From Candidatus Omnitrophota bacterium (GTDB lineage: Bacteria; Omnitrophota; Omnitrophia; Omnitrophales; Aquincolibacteriaceae): 10,983 nucleotides of DNA. Where the stretch lies: assembly GCA_023247135.1 (NCBI GenBank), contig JAHFHB010000015.1, positions 1-10,983 of the forward strand, in the 5' to 3' direction. The notes below the pieces were generated by a model, which worked only from the letters and a program-made list of their open reading frames with translations, was not told where the DNA came from and did not search any database. This document shows positions 1 to 6,627 of this stretch, in pieces (the first letter of the stretch is position 1; every line of letters begins with the position of its first letter). The translations under genes and the position numbers were made by a program.

Positions 1-23
1 AAGTTTTTGAGGGGGATCTCCGC

Positions 24-1127
24 ATGTTTTCATTCAAAAAATCTAACCGCTCCGCAAATCCGTCCGTGCTGAGTGAAAAAGACATCCAGGACAAGCTGTA
101 CGGCCGTTATCGCCCGGCCTCGGTCTCCGGAAAAAGCCACGGCGGAGCCGTGGCGGTTGAAGATGCCGATGTGTCCGCCGCAGCACCCGGCATTTTTGCC
201 GCGCCCAAAGCCGCGCCGAAACAGACCCACGACCTTTTTGAAAATAAATCACACGAGGCGGAGCCTGAGCGGCCGGTTTCCGGCCAGGATGCGGAGACTG
301 AAAAGAAACTGCCGAAGCCCGTTGACTTGAAAGTGCGTTTTCAGGCTTCCGAACGGCAGGTGCTGGAGTCCGCGCGTGAATCCTCAAAACAGGCGGTGTC
401 TTCCGCGAAAACACCGCAGGCGCTCCGTTCGTCTCTGCGCATGCCTGCCGTGAACTGGACTGGTTTTTTTCGCGGAGCCATGGCCGGAGTCTCAAAGACG
501 GGTGAGGGCGTCGCGGGTGTGCTCTCCGGCCTTTTCTCGGGCATTGATTTTCAAAACGAACGCTTTCGCTCGTTGATTTCATGGGCGTTCGGCGGTGTTC
601 TTTTGGTCGTATTGCTTTTTTCGGTACATGTTCTGAATGTGAAACGCGAAAAGGCGATGAAGGAATCGCGTTCCAAACCCGTGGTGCTTCAGCAGAAGCC
701 CCGCAAGCATGCGGCGCCGCAAAAGGCGGCAGAAGCTCAAGCGCCTTTGGCCGCTCCTTCCGAAGCGACGGGTGCTGATGCGGCGGCCGCGATTCGAACC
801 GAGAGTCCGCTTAAGCCGGTGACGCCGGAAGCGGCGGTTTCCGCGAAAGCGGCAGCGTCTGTGACTGCCGAAGGCGAAGGGAAGTTTGTCATTCAGGTCG
901 CAACCTACGCGGTTCAGGATGACGCCGATCGGCTGCGGGACGACCTTTTGAAACTGAAAGTTCCCGCTTTTACCAAAAGACTTTCGCGTTCCAGCGGCAA
1001 GATTTTTTACGCAGTTTTTCTGGGCCGGTTCAGTGCTTTTCAGCGAGCGCAGGAATCTCTCGGAACTTTCAAAAAGAGTGATTTGGGGCGGTCTTTCAAG
1101 GACGCTTTTATCAAGACGTTGAACTGA
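24..1127 (+). CDS. SPOR-domain single-pass membrane protein
   Basis: The 367-residue protein has three parts. Residues 1-180 are a polar, Ala/Pro/Lys-rich, probably cytoplasmic region. Residues about 186-205 form one hydrophobic membrane segment followed by basic residues. A long low-complexity Ala/Pro linker (about 215-285) leads to a C-terminal SPOR-like domain (about 286-365) that begins with the typical FVIQVATY strand and ends with a YAVFLGRF strand. SPOR domains bind denuded septal peptidoglycan, so a periplasmic C-terminus acting in division or wall remodelling is the likely role; this is family knowledge, not shown here. The start is supported by GAGGGGG at 9-15, eight bases before the ATG. 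The next gene begins two bases after the stop, so the first three genes probably form one transcript. The N-terminal half matches nothing I recognise. Confidence 0.85.
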   Translation: MFSFKKSNRSANPSVLSEKDIQDKLYGRYRPASVSGKSHGGAVAVEDADVSAAAPGIFAAPKAAPKQTHDLFENKSHEAEPERPVSGQDAETEKKLPKPVDLKVRFQASERQVLESARESSKQAVSSAKTPQALRSSLRMPAVNWTGFFRGAMAGVSKTGEGVAGVLSGLFSGIDFQNERFRSLISWAFGGVLLVVLLFSVHVLNVKREKAMKESRSKPVVLQQKPRKHAAPQKAAEAQAPLAAPSEATGADAAAAIRTESPLKPVTPEAAVSAKAAASVTAEGEGKFVIQVATYAVQDDADRLRDDLLKLKVPAFTKRLSRSSGKIFYAVFLGRFSAFQRAQESLGTFKKSDLGRSFKDAFIKTLN

Positions 1128-1129
1128 TT

Positions 1130-1504
1130 ATGTGGGACGGATTTAATCAAAGAAAATTTCCGCGCCTGAAGCTCGGCTGCCATATTTCCATGATGCAGGG
1201 GGTTCTTAAGGAGGCGATCCGCGGCACGACGGACAATGTCGGCGTGGGCGGCGTTTGCCTGATTCAAAATCAACCCCTGGAGCGTTTCAGTACTTGCCGC
1301 ATCCGCCTGGATCTGTCCAAGGGCCAGCCGCCGATCGAGTGCGATGCCCGCGTGGTGTGGGTCATTCCGCGCAAGGATCCTGCGGCCCGCGAAACGGTTT
1401 TTGATACCGGGCTTGAATTCGTTAATTTGCCCGCGGAAGAATCCTCCCGCTTTCAGGCGTACCTCAAGGACGCTCTGGCCAAGGGATTTCAAGCCCTCGC
1501 TTAA
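1130..1504 (+). CDS. PilZ-domain protein
   Basis: This 124-residue protein is little more than one PilZ domain, a family whose members often bind cyclic di-GMP. The N-terminal arginine motif RxxxR is present (R8-KFP-R12). The second motif, normally [D/N]xSxxG, reads N36-V-G-V-G-G41, so the serine position is glycine. A FDTGLEF strand (91-97), common near the end of PilZ domains, is also present. There is no membrane segment or effector domain, so it would act as a stand-alone adaptor. The start lies two bases after the upstream stop with no strong ribosome-binding site, which suggests translational coupling. The next gene starts immediately after its TAA. Ligand binding is uncertain because of the serine replacement. 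Confidence 0.8.
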   Translation: MWDGFNQRKFPRLKLGCHISMMQGVLKEAIRGTTDNVGVGGVCLIQNQPLERFSTCRIRLDLSKGQPPIECDARVVWVIPRKDPAARETVFDTGLEFVNLPAEESSRFQAYLKDALAKGFQALA

Positions 1505-2002
1505 ATGGGCGCTTATTCCTTCGATATCGTCTCCGAAATCGACCTTCAGGAAGCCGACAACGCCGTCAACCAGGCCCTCAAAGAAATACGCACCCGTTAC
1601 GATTTTAAGGGCAGCAAGAGCAGTCTCGAGCTTCTGCGGGACGACAAAAAAATTTGTATCATCGCCGACGATGATCTCAAATTGCGCAACGTTCAGGATA
1701 TTCTCAAGACCCGCATGGCGGCCCGCGGAATTTCACTCAAAGCCCTTAAGTTTGAAACTCCCGAAAAAGCTTTTGAAGGAACGCTGAAGCAGGAGGTTCT
1801 GTTGATCGTGGGGTTGACCCAGGAAGCGGCCAAAGCTATCACCAAGCGCATCAAAGACGGTCATCGGGACGCTCAGCCCGCAATTCAGGGTGATAAAATC
1901 CGCGTCAGCTCCAAAAGCAAGGATGCGCTTCAGGCCGTCATCGCGGGTTTGCGCGCGGAGCCCCCCGAGTCCGCCATCCAGTTTACAAACTTCAAGTCTT
2001 GA
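1505..2002 (+). CDS. yajQ: YajQ family nucleotide-binding protein
   Basis: The 165-residue protein opens with SFDIVSEIDLQEADNAV, continues with the RYDFKGSKSSLEL signature, and spans the usual two-domain YajQ length (about 160-165 residues). YajQ proteins are cytosolic with two ferredoxin-like folds. Members such as XC_3703 of Xanthomonas have been reported to bind cyclic di-GMP and act with a transcription factor; others have been reported to bind nucleic acid or nucleotides. The ATG follows the stop of the PilZ gene directly (TAAATG), so the two are probably translated together. Pairing two possible cyclic-di-GMP receptors suggests a shared signalling role, but that is inference. Family assignment is firm; ligand and partner are not known here. 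Confidence 0.92.
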   Translation: MGAYSFDIVSEIDLQEADNAVNQALKEIRTRYDFKGSKSSLELLRDDKKICIIADDDLKLRNVQDILKTRMAARGISLKALKFETPEKAFEGTLKQEVLLIVGLTQEAAKAITKRIKDGHRDAQPAIQGDKIRVSSKSKDALQAVIAGLRAEPPESAIQFTNFKS

Positions 2003-2005
2003 CGC

Positions 2006-2035
2006 TTTACACGCCTTCGCGCTTTGTGTTAGTTT
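2006..2035 (+). promoter_or_regulatory. Candidate sigma70 promoter for the bactofilin run
   Basis: A TTTACA box (2006-2011) is followed after 18 bases by TAGTTT (2030-2035), preceded by TGT as in an extended -10 element. It lies in the 68-base gap after yajQ, where a new transcript could begin. The -10 box matches the consensus at only three of six positions, so the call rests mainly on position and the TGn extension. Confidence 0.35.
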
Positions 2036-2070
2036 AGTGCCGCTGCTTAACTCAATAAGGAGACCCATCC

Positions 2071-2607
2071 ATGGCCAAGAAAAAAGGCGATGAGTTCGAA
2101 GAGAAAATTCTGGATGTCGATGCCAGCATGCAGGGCACGATTGCTTTTAAAGATCCCGTGAATTTAAGGATCAACGGAAGTTTTGAGGGGAAGTTAGATA
2201 CCCGCGGAAATCTTACCATCGGGGAGAATGCCCGCGTGAAAGCGAGTATCAAAGGGGACCGGATCATTGTCGCAGGCCGGGTTTCGGGCGATATCACGGC
2301 GTCGGAATCCGTGTCTTTGATTGCGCCTGCCTACGTGGAAGGCAACATTGTGACGCCGCGCTTCAGCGTGGAAGAGGGCTCTGTGATTGAAGGCCAAATC
2401 TCCATGAAAAACGTGCCATCGTCTTCGGATGCGCCGGATGTTTTTTTGACGCTGAAGGACGTTTCCCAATATCTGGAAGTCGAAGCGAAAGTGGTGGAAG
2501 AGTGGGCTCGTTCCGGAAAAATCCCGGCCAGACAGGAAGGCGGGAATTGGGTTTTTCAAAAGTCGGCGATTGACCGCTGGATTCAGGAGCAAAATGCCCG
2601 TGTTTAA
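2071..2607 (+). CDS. Bactofilin fused to a C-terminal helix-turn-helix
   Basis: Residues about 12-113 form a bactofilin domain: short repeating beta-strand units with Gly turns (INGSFEGKLDTRGNLTIGENA, then VAGRVSGDITASESV, then VEGNIV). This is the right-handed beta-helix that self-assembles into cytoskeletal filaments. After a short Ser/Asp linker, residues about 124-174 form an excisionase/MerR-like winged helix (LTLKDVSQYLEVEAKVVEEWARSGKIPARQEGGNWVF is the core, with a closing IDRWI helix). Typical bactofilins end in a short disordered tail, so a DNA-binding type domain here is unusual. It could tie filaments to DNA or serve as a protein-binding module. AAGGAG at 2057-2062 lies eight bases before the ATG. 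The next gene encodes a related helix-turn-helix. The bactofilin part is secure; the function of the fusion is not known. Confidence 0.88.
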   Translation: MAKKKGDEFEEKILDVDASMQGTIAFKDPVNLRINGSFEGKLDTRGNLTIGENARVKASIKGDRIIVAGRVSGDITASESVSLIAPAYVEGNIVTPRFSVEEGSVIEGQISMKNVPSSSDAPDVFLTLKDVSQYLEVEAKVVEEWARSGKIPARQEGGNWVFQKSAIDRWIQEQNARV

Positions 2608-2640
2608 TGCGGCCGCCGTGTATGAGAAAGCCCCCGGCGT

Positions 2641-2931
2641 ATGAACAGCATGCTTACCCTGGAAGAAGTCAAAAATTACCTCCAGGTTCCGCAGGACGAT
2701 CTTGAGAAGCTGATTCAAAGCGGCAAGCTCAACGCCTACAAGATCGGCGGCGCTTATATCCGTTTTCGCAAGGAAGAGGTGCTGCAGCTCAAACACGAGG
2801 GGGATGCCTCTTCCGCTTCCGGCCGCGGCGGATTTCTTTCAAAGGCCGGGGATTTTTGGCGATTCAATAATTTTTATATTCTCTCTCTGGGTTTGGTGGC
2901 GATTCTCATTTATCTCATCCTGATGCGCTAG
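2641..2931 (+). CDS. Tail-anchored excisionase-like helix-turn-helix protein
   Basis: The 96-residue protein begins with an excisionase/MerR-like helix-turn-helix (about 4-50: LTLEEVKNYLQVPQDDLEKLI, then SGKLNAYKIGGAYIRFRKEEV). A Ser/Gly linker (56-70) follows, then one hydrophobic segment (about 76-94) ending three residues or fewer from the C-terminus. This predicts a membrane protein with the domain facing the cytoplasm. The domain resembles the tail of the upstream bactofilin (TLKDVSQYLEV against TLEEVKNYLQV), suggesting a common origin. An in-frame stop at 2623-2625 excludes a much longer N-terminus. The ribosome-binding site is weak (GAGAAAG at 2624-2630), and ATG at 2650 is an alternative start. 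DNA targets and true function are unknown. Confidence 0.75.
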   Translation: MNSMLTLEEVKNYLQVPQDDLEKLIQSGKLNAYKIGGAYIRFRKEEVLQLKHEGDASSASGRGGFLSKAGDFWRFNNFYILSLGLVAILIYLILMR

Positions 2932-2943
2932 CGCCTGGATTTT

Positions 2944-3330
2944 GTGTTTTTCTCTCAAGGGATTGATATTGTCAGTGTGGCCCGGATCAAAGCCGCGATT
3001 GCCCATGGCGGCCGCCGGTTCCTTGCGCGTGTGTTTACTCCTGCCGAACGAAAGTATTGTCACGGACGCGCCCGCGTTTTTGAGCATTATGCCGCGCGCT
3101 TTGCGGCTAAAGAAGCCTTCCTCAAGGCGCTTGGCGATCGAGCCACAGCCATTCGGCTGAATCAAATCGAAGTGGCCAAGAGGCCTTCCGGAAAACCTTT
3201 TATCAAGCTGAGTCCGCGCTTGTACAAAAAAGCAGGATTACCCCCGGCGGTTCAAATGGCGCTTTCGCTTTCGCACGAAAGGGAAACCGCCGTGGCTTGC
3301 GTAACGCTTTTGGGTCTGAACAGCCGCTAA
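2944..3330 (+). CDS. acpS: Holo-[acyl-carrier-protein] synthase
   Basis: AcpS moves the 4'-phosphopantetheine arm of coenzyme A onto a serine of acyl carrier protein, activating it for fatty acid synthesis in the cytoplasm. The 128-residue length fits the family. The GIDIVSVARI opening carries the Mg-binding Asp8, FTPAERKYC (31-39) matches the conserved F(T/S)xxE motif, and RFAAKEAFLKALG (52-64) carries the second metal ligand Glu57. LSLSHERETAVACV (108-121) matches the conserved C-terminal SLSH stretch. GTG at 2944 is the only usable start codon near the conserved N-terminus, because the upstream stop (2929-2931) is in the same frame. No clear ribosome-binding site is visible, so coupling to the gene 12 bases upstream is likely. 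Confidence 0.9.
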   Translation: MFFSQGIDIVSVARIKAAIAHGGRRFLARVFTPAERKYCHGRARVFEHYAARFAAKEAFLKALGDRATAIRLNQIEVAKRPSGKPFIKLSPRLYKKAGLPPAVQMALSLSHERETAVACVTLLGLNSR

Positions 3331-3342
3331 ACGGAGATGCTG

Positions 3343-4110
3343 ATGTCCAAGCGCCTGATCGTCAATGCGGATGACTGCAACCTTACGGCGGGCGTGACGA
3401 GCGCCATTCTGGATTGCCATGATCACGGCATTTTAAGCAGTACGACCTGGATGGCAAACCTGCCCGCGAAGCCGGGGGATGTCCGCAAAATACTGGCCAG
3501 AAAAAAACTGGGAGTCGGTATTCATCTTAACTTGACGATGGGCGCCCCTGTCTTAAATCCTGTGAAGATTTCTTCGCTTGTTTCGGAAGAAGGGCGGTTC
3601 CGGCGCGTGCAGCAGCAGCTTTCAAAACTACCGGCCGCCGCGGATGTTTGTGCGGAGTACAAAGCTCAGATCGAGCGTTTCAGTAAAATTTTCGGGCGGC
3701 GGCCGACGCATTTGGATACTCACCACCAGGTCCATGATCACCCCTTCTTTCTGACCGTGCTCATTCAGACCGCTGATTTTTTTGATTTGCCGATCCGCCG
3801 CTCAAAATTATTTGACGATAAAATCTCTTTTGATTTTCATGCCCAATCCCCGGACAGCGTGCTGGGAGATTTAAATCCTGCGGGGTATTGGCGCAGGGAA
3901 GCGCTGCTTGGAACCCTGCAAGCGCTCAAGGAGGGCACGCACGAAATCATGTGCCATCCGGGCAAGGTCGATCAGGATTTGAAGGCGCTTAGTTCATTTA
4001 CGCATGGGCGCGACGATGAGTGGCGATTATTCCGTCAAGGCGGATTGCGCGCGGTGCTCACGCGCCTGGGCATTGAACTGACTCATTACGGTTTATGTTA
4101 TACTTTCTAA
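3343..4110 (+). CDS. YdjC/ChbG-type carbohydrate deacetylase
   Basis: The 255-residue protein has the family layout. An N-terminal LIVNADD motif provides the catalytic/metal Asp (D10/D11), GVGIHLNLT (58-65) provides His61, and THLDTHHQVHDH (122-133) provides the other metal histidines. A MCHPG motif (203-207) lies near the end. Members such as ChbG remove an acetyl group from diacetylchitobiose, and HpnK is a hopanoid-linked relative, so the substrate is probably an N-acetylated sugar or glycan; which one cannot be read from the sequence. I chose ATG 3343 over ATG 3337 because GGAG at 3333-3336 is six bases from the former and overlaps nothing. It follows acpS by 12 bases. No signal peptide is visible, so it should be cytosolic. 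Confidence 0.85.
   Translation: MSKRLIVNADDCNLTAGVTSAILDCHDHGILSSTTWMANLPAKPGDVRKILARKKLGVGIHLNLTMGAPVLNPVKISSLVSEEGRFRRVQQQLSKLPAAADVCAEYKAQIERFSKIFGRRPTHLDTHHQVHDHPFFLTVLIQTADFFDLPIRRSKLFDDKISFDFHAQSPDSVLGDLNPAGYWRREALLGTLQALKEGTHEIMCHPGKVDQDLKALSSFTHGRDDEWRLFRQGGLRAVLTRLGIELTHYGLCYTF
4073..4104 (+). promoter_or_regulatory. Candidate extended -10 promoter for surE
   Basis: TGTTATACT (4096-4104) is a good extended -10 element (TGn plus five of six matches to TATAAT). TTGAAC (4073-4078) is a possible -35 box, but the 20-base spacer is long. The site overlaps the 3' end of the deacetylase gene and would start a transcript about 90 bases before the surE start, fitting the gap between the two genes. 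Confidence 0.4.
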
Positions 4111-4200
4111 AGAGTTCGAAGTGCAGAATCATAAGTTTCTGTCAGTTTTAAGTGAGGCGTGAAATTACTTCGGCGCTCAGATCGGAATTTGCCCCTAACG

Positions 4201-5004
4201 ATGAAAATTTTACTGACGAACGATGATGGAATTCACGCGCCGGGCCTGCGGGCGCTGCGTGATGCGCTTAAAGATTCCTACGAGCTTGCCGTGGCGGCTC
4301 CCCAGGATGAAAAGTCGGCGACGAGCCATTCCATCTCGCTGGGCAAACACCTTAAAGTCCGGGAGTTTTTTGAAAACGGCATCCCGCATTTCGCCGTGCA
4401 TGGGACGCCCGTGGATTGCGTTAAATTTGCCCTTTCGGAGATCGAAGGCTTCCAGCCGGATCTGGTGATTTCGGGGATAAACCACGGGGCTAATACCGGT
4501 GTCAGTGTCTATTATTCGGGAACGGTGTCCGCAGCCCGCGAGGCGCTGATTAACCGTGTTCCGGCCATGGCTGTTTCGCTTTGCAGCCGCGACGCGCGGG
4601 ATTTTTCCGTGGCCGTCAAAGCGGCACAGCTTCTCATTAAGGGTTTTTTTGCGGACGGATTTCCCCCTGACGTTCTCATCAGCATCAATGTGCCGCCAGT
4701 TCCGGCGGCTCAAATTGCGGGGATCAAGATTGCCAAACAGGCGGCGTCGCGTTTTATCGAAGAATTTATTTACGAGACGGAGAAGTCCGGTGAAAAGCTT
4801 TACCGGCTGGCGGGAGAAATCGAAGTCGATGAAACCGATGGAACAAGCGATGAAGAAGCGGTGGCCGGGCATTACATTTCCGTCACGCCGCTGCGCATCG
4901 ACCTGACGGCCTACGAGGCCCTCAAGCCTCTCGAAATTTGGCTGTCGCAAGTTCCCGGCACGGAAAAATTTGAGAACCGGAAGGAGGGGCCCCATCAATC
5001 TTAA
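4201..5004 (+). CDS. surE: 5'/3'-nucleotidase SurE
   Basis: SurE is a metal-dependent phosphatase that removes phosphate from nucleoside monophosphates and is linked to stress survival. The protein begins with the diagnostic MKILLTNDDGIHAPG, and the metal ligands D8, D9, S39 and N94 are all present (NDDG, EKSATSHS, SGINHGANTG). The YYSGTVSAAREA stretch (104-115) is also typical. The 267-residue length is normal. I prefer ATG 4201 because it gives the conserved N-terminus; GTG 4159 would add 14 unconserved residues. No Shine-Dalgarno sequence precedes 4201 (upstream is TTTGCCCCTAACG). The gene's last bases overlap the start of the aldehyde dehydrogenase gene and contain that gene's ribosome-binding site. 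Confidence 0.93.
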   Translation: MKILLTNDDGIHAPGLRALRDALKDSYELAVAAPQDEKSATSHSISLGKHLKVREFFENGIPHFAVHGTPVDCVKFALSEIEGFQPDLVISGINHGANTGVSVYYSGTVSAAREALINRVPAMAVSLCSRDARDFSVAVKAAQLLIKGFFADGFPPDVLISINVPPVPAAQIAGIKIAKQAASRFIEEFIYETEKSGEKLYRLAGEIEVDETDGTSDEEAVAGHYISVTPLRIDLTAYEALKPLEIWLSQVPGTEKFENRKEGPHQS

Positions 5005-6469
5005 AAATTTCATCGGCGGCAAATGGGTTCAGGCGCGCGGCCGAATCTTCAAAAATTTGAATCCGGCGGACACGCGGCAGGAATTAGACCGTTTCCGCGA
5101 AGCGACGCGCGACGATGTGGAGGGCGCAGTCCTGGCAGCGCGGACCGCGTTGAAATCCTGGACCCTCAAACCGGCACCCAAGCGCGCGGAGATTATTTTG
5201 CGGGCCGGCCGCATGCTGGAACAAAATAAAGAGCGGCTGGCGCGCATCATGACGGCGGAAATGGGCAAGGTGCTCAAGGAAGCCCGCGGAGATGTGCAGG
5301 AAGCCGTGGACATGGCCTATTACACGGCCGGGGAAGGCCGCCGTCTTGACGGGGCGACTTTGCCGAGCGAGCTGCCCGATAAATTTGCATTTACAATCCG
5401 ACGTCCCGTGGGTGTCGCTGGATTGATCACGCCCTGGAATTTCCCCATGGCCATTCCTTCCTGGAAAATTTTCCCGGCCCTGATTTGCGGCAATACGGTG
5501 GTGCTCAAACCGGCGGAGGATACGCCGCGCAGTGCCTATGAATTTGTACGTATTCTTGAGGAAGCCGGGTTACCCGCGGGTGTCTGCAACATGGTCCTGG
5601 GCGGCGGAGAAACGGGGGAATGTCTGGTCAAACATCCCGGTATTGATCTGCTGTCTTTTACGGGTTCTTCGGAAATCGGCCGGCTTGTGGCGGAACATTG
5701 CGGACGTACGCTTAAACGCTGTTCATTGGAGATGGGCGGGAAGAACGCCCAAATCGTGCTTGCGGATGCGGATTTTGACCTTGCCCTCGAAGGCGCGCTG
5801 TGGGGCGCGTTTGGCACTACGGGCCAGCGCTGCACCGCCACAAGCCGTGTTTACCTGGAGCGGCGTATTTACGCAAAATTCGTCAAGGCTTTTGTCGCGC
5901 AGGCCAAGAAAATTAAAATCGGCTCCGGCAAAAAACCGGGTGTTGAAATGGGACCGCTCATCAATGAAACGCAGCTTGAACGCGTGCACGCGCACGTGAC
6001 CGGCGGCCTGCGGGAAGGGGCTCACCTGGAATGCGGCGGAAAAATTTTAAAGACGAAAGCACTCGCCCACGGGCATTTTTATGCCCCGACTGTTTTTACG
6101 CATACCCGCGATAGCATGAAAATCATTCGCGAAGAGATTTTCGGCCCTGTGACGTGTTTGATACCGGTGGAGGATTTCGAGGAGGCTTTGACGCGGGCCA
6201 ATGACAGCGCCTACGGTCTCTCCAGTTCTCTTTACACGCGGGACGTCAGCTTGGCGATGCGGGCCATCCGCGATCTTGAGGCGGGCATTACGTATATCAA
6301 CGGCCCGACGATCGGCGCAGAGGTGCACCTGCCTTTCGGCGGCATTAAAAATACCGGCAATGGCCACCGCGAAGCCGGACGCAGTTCGCTGGATATTTTC
6401 AGCGAGTGGAAAAGCGTTTACGTGGATTTTTCCGGACGCCTTCAAAAGGCCCAGATAGACCTTGACTAG
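4970..6469 (+). CDS. NAD(P)-dependent aldehyde dehydrogenase
   Basis: This is a full-length aldehyde dehydrogenase (499 residues from TTG 4970, 491 from ATC 4994), which oxidises an aldehyde to a carboxylate with NAD(P)+. In TTG numbering, the cofactor and catalytic residues are N157 (PWNFP), K180 (VLKPAE), E254 (LEMGGKN), the nucleophile C288 (GQRCTA) and E389 (EEIFGP). The NGPTIGAEVHLPFGG segment near the C-terminus resembles semialdehyde dehydrogenases such as the alpha-ketoglutarate-semialdehyde type, but substrate is uncertain. The conserved N-terminus (NLKNFIGGKWV) starts right after ATC 4994, which has the AAGGAGG site, so true translation probably starts there; I give the first canonical start. 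It overlaps surE. The 3' end, including the stop, is duplicated downstream. With the following aminotransferase it probably forms an amine-to-acid pathway. Confidence 0.9.
   Translation: MRTGRRGPINLKNFIGGKWVQARGRIFKNLNPADTRQELDRFREATRDDVEGAVLAARTALKSWTLKPAPKRAEIILRAGRMLEQNKERLARIMTAEMGKVLKEARGDVQEAVDMAYYTAGEGRRLDGATLPSELPDKFAFTIRRPVGVAGLITPWNFPMAIPSWKIFPALICGNTVVLKPAEDTPRSAYEFVRILEEAGLPAGVCNMVLGGGETGECLVKHPGIDLLSFTGSSEIGRLVAEHCGRTLKRCSLEMGGKNAQIVLADADFDLALEGALWGAFGTTGQRCTATSRVYLERRIYAKFVKAFVAQAKKIKIGSGKKPGVEMGPLINETQLERVHAHVTGGLREGAHLECGGKILKTKALAHGHFYAPTVFTHTRDSMKIIREEIFGPVTCLIPVEDFEEALTRANDSAYGLSSSLYTRDVSLAMRAIRDLEAGITYINGPTIGAEVHLPFGGIKNTGNGHREAGRSSLDIFSEWKSVYVDFSGRLQKAQIDLD
4981..4987 (+). 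promoter_or_regulatory. Ribosome-binding site that questions the next start codon
   Basis: AAGGAGG here is a near-perfect Shine-Dalgarno sequence and the strongest in the area. It lies inside surE and six bases before an in-frame ATC at 4994. The canonical start codon TTG at 4970 is upstream of it, so the site cannot serve that codon. It therefore points to initiation at ATC 4994, or to a base error in what was ATG. Confidence 0.65.
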
Positions 6470-6611
6470 ACGAACGTCAAGTTCGTCAGTCAAAGTCCCT
6501 GCACGATGAGTGCAGGGGCAAAAGGCCCAGATAGACCTTGACTAGACGAACGTCAAGTTCGTCAGTCAAAGTCCCTGCACGATGAGTGCAGGGGCAAAAG
6601 GCCCAGATAGA
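6443..6611 (+). repeat. 76-bp tandem repeat, about 2.2 copies
   Basis: Two identical 76-base units (6443-6518 and 6519-6594) are followed by the first 17 bases of a third (6595-6611). The first unit begins inside the aldehyde dehydrogenase gene and contains its last eight sense codons and TAG stop (6467-6469). Each unit can form two hairpins. One is TTGACT-A-GACGAAC with loop GTCAA (6462-6493), a 13-bp stem with one bulged A. The other is CCCTGCAC with loop GATGA (6497-6517), extendable to 10 bp. Neither is followed by a T-run, so they may stabilise mRNA ends or slow polymerase rather than be classic terminators. Exact identity of the copies suggests a recent duplication or an assembly artefact. 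Confidence 0.95.
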
Positions 6612-6627
6612 TTCGTAGGTTCTTGCC

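Noticed and set aside
2..10. Stop codon of an upstream gene (TGA at 8-10)
   Set aside because: Only two preceding codons are visible, which cannot support a coding call.
4159..4200. N-terminal extension of SurE from GTG 4159
   Set aside because: It adds 14 residues before the invariant MKILLTNDDG start, and the GAGG before it is too close to serve as a ribosome-binding site.
4210..5022. Long minus-strand open frame opposite surE
   Set aside because: It is a shadow of a well-conserved gene, with arginine-rich low-information translation and no motif.
6497..6517. Intrinsic terminator after the aldehyde dehydrogenase
   Set aside because: The hairpin is strong but is followed by GCAAAAGG rather than a T-run, so I list it only as part of the repeat.
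6443..6611. CRISPR-like repeat array
   Set aside because: The whole 76-bp unit is repeated with no variable spacers and only 2.2 copies, and it contains the end of a protein gene. It is a tandem duplication.
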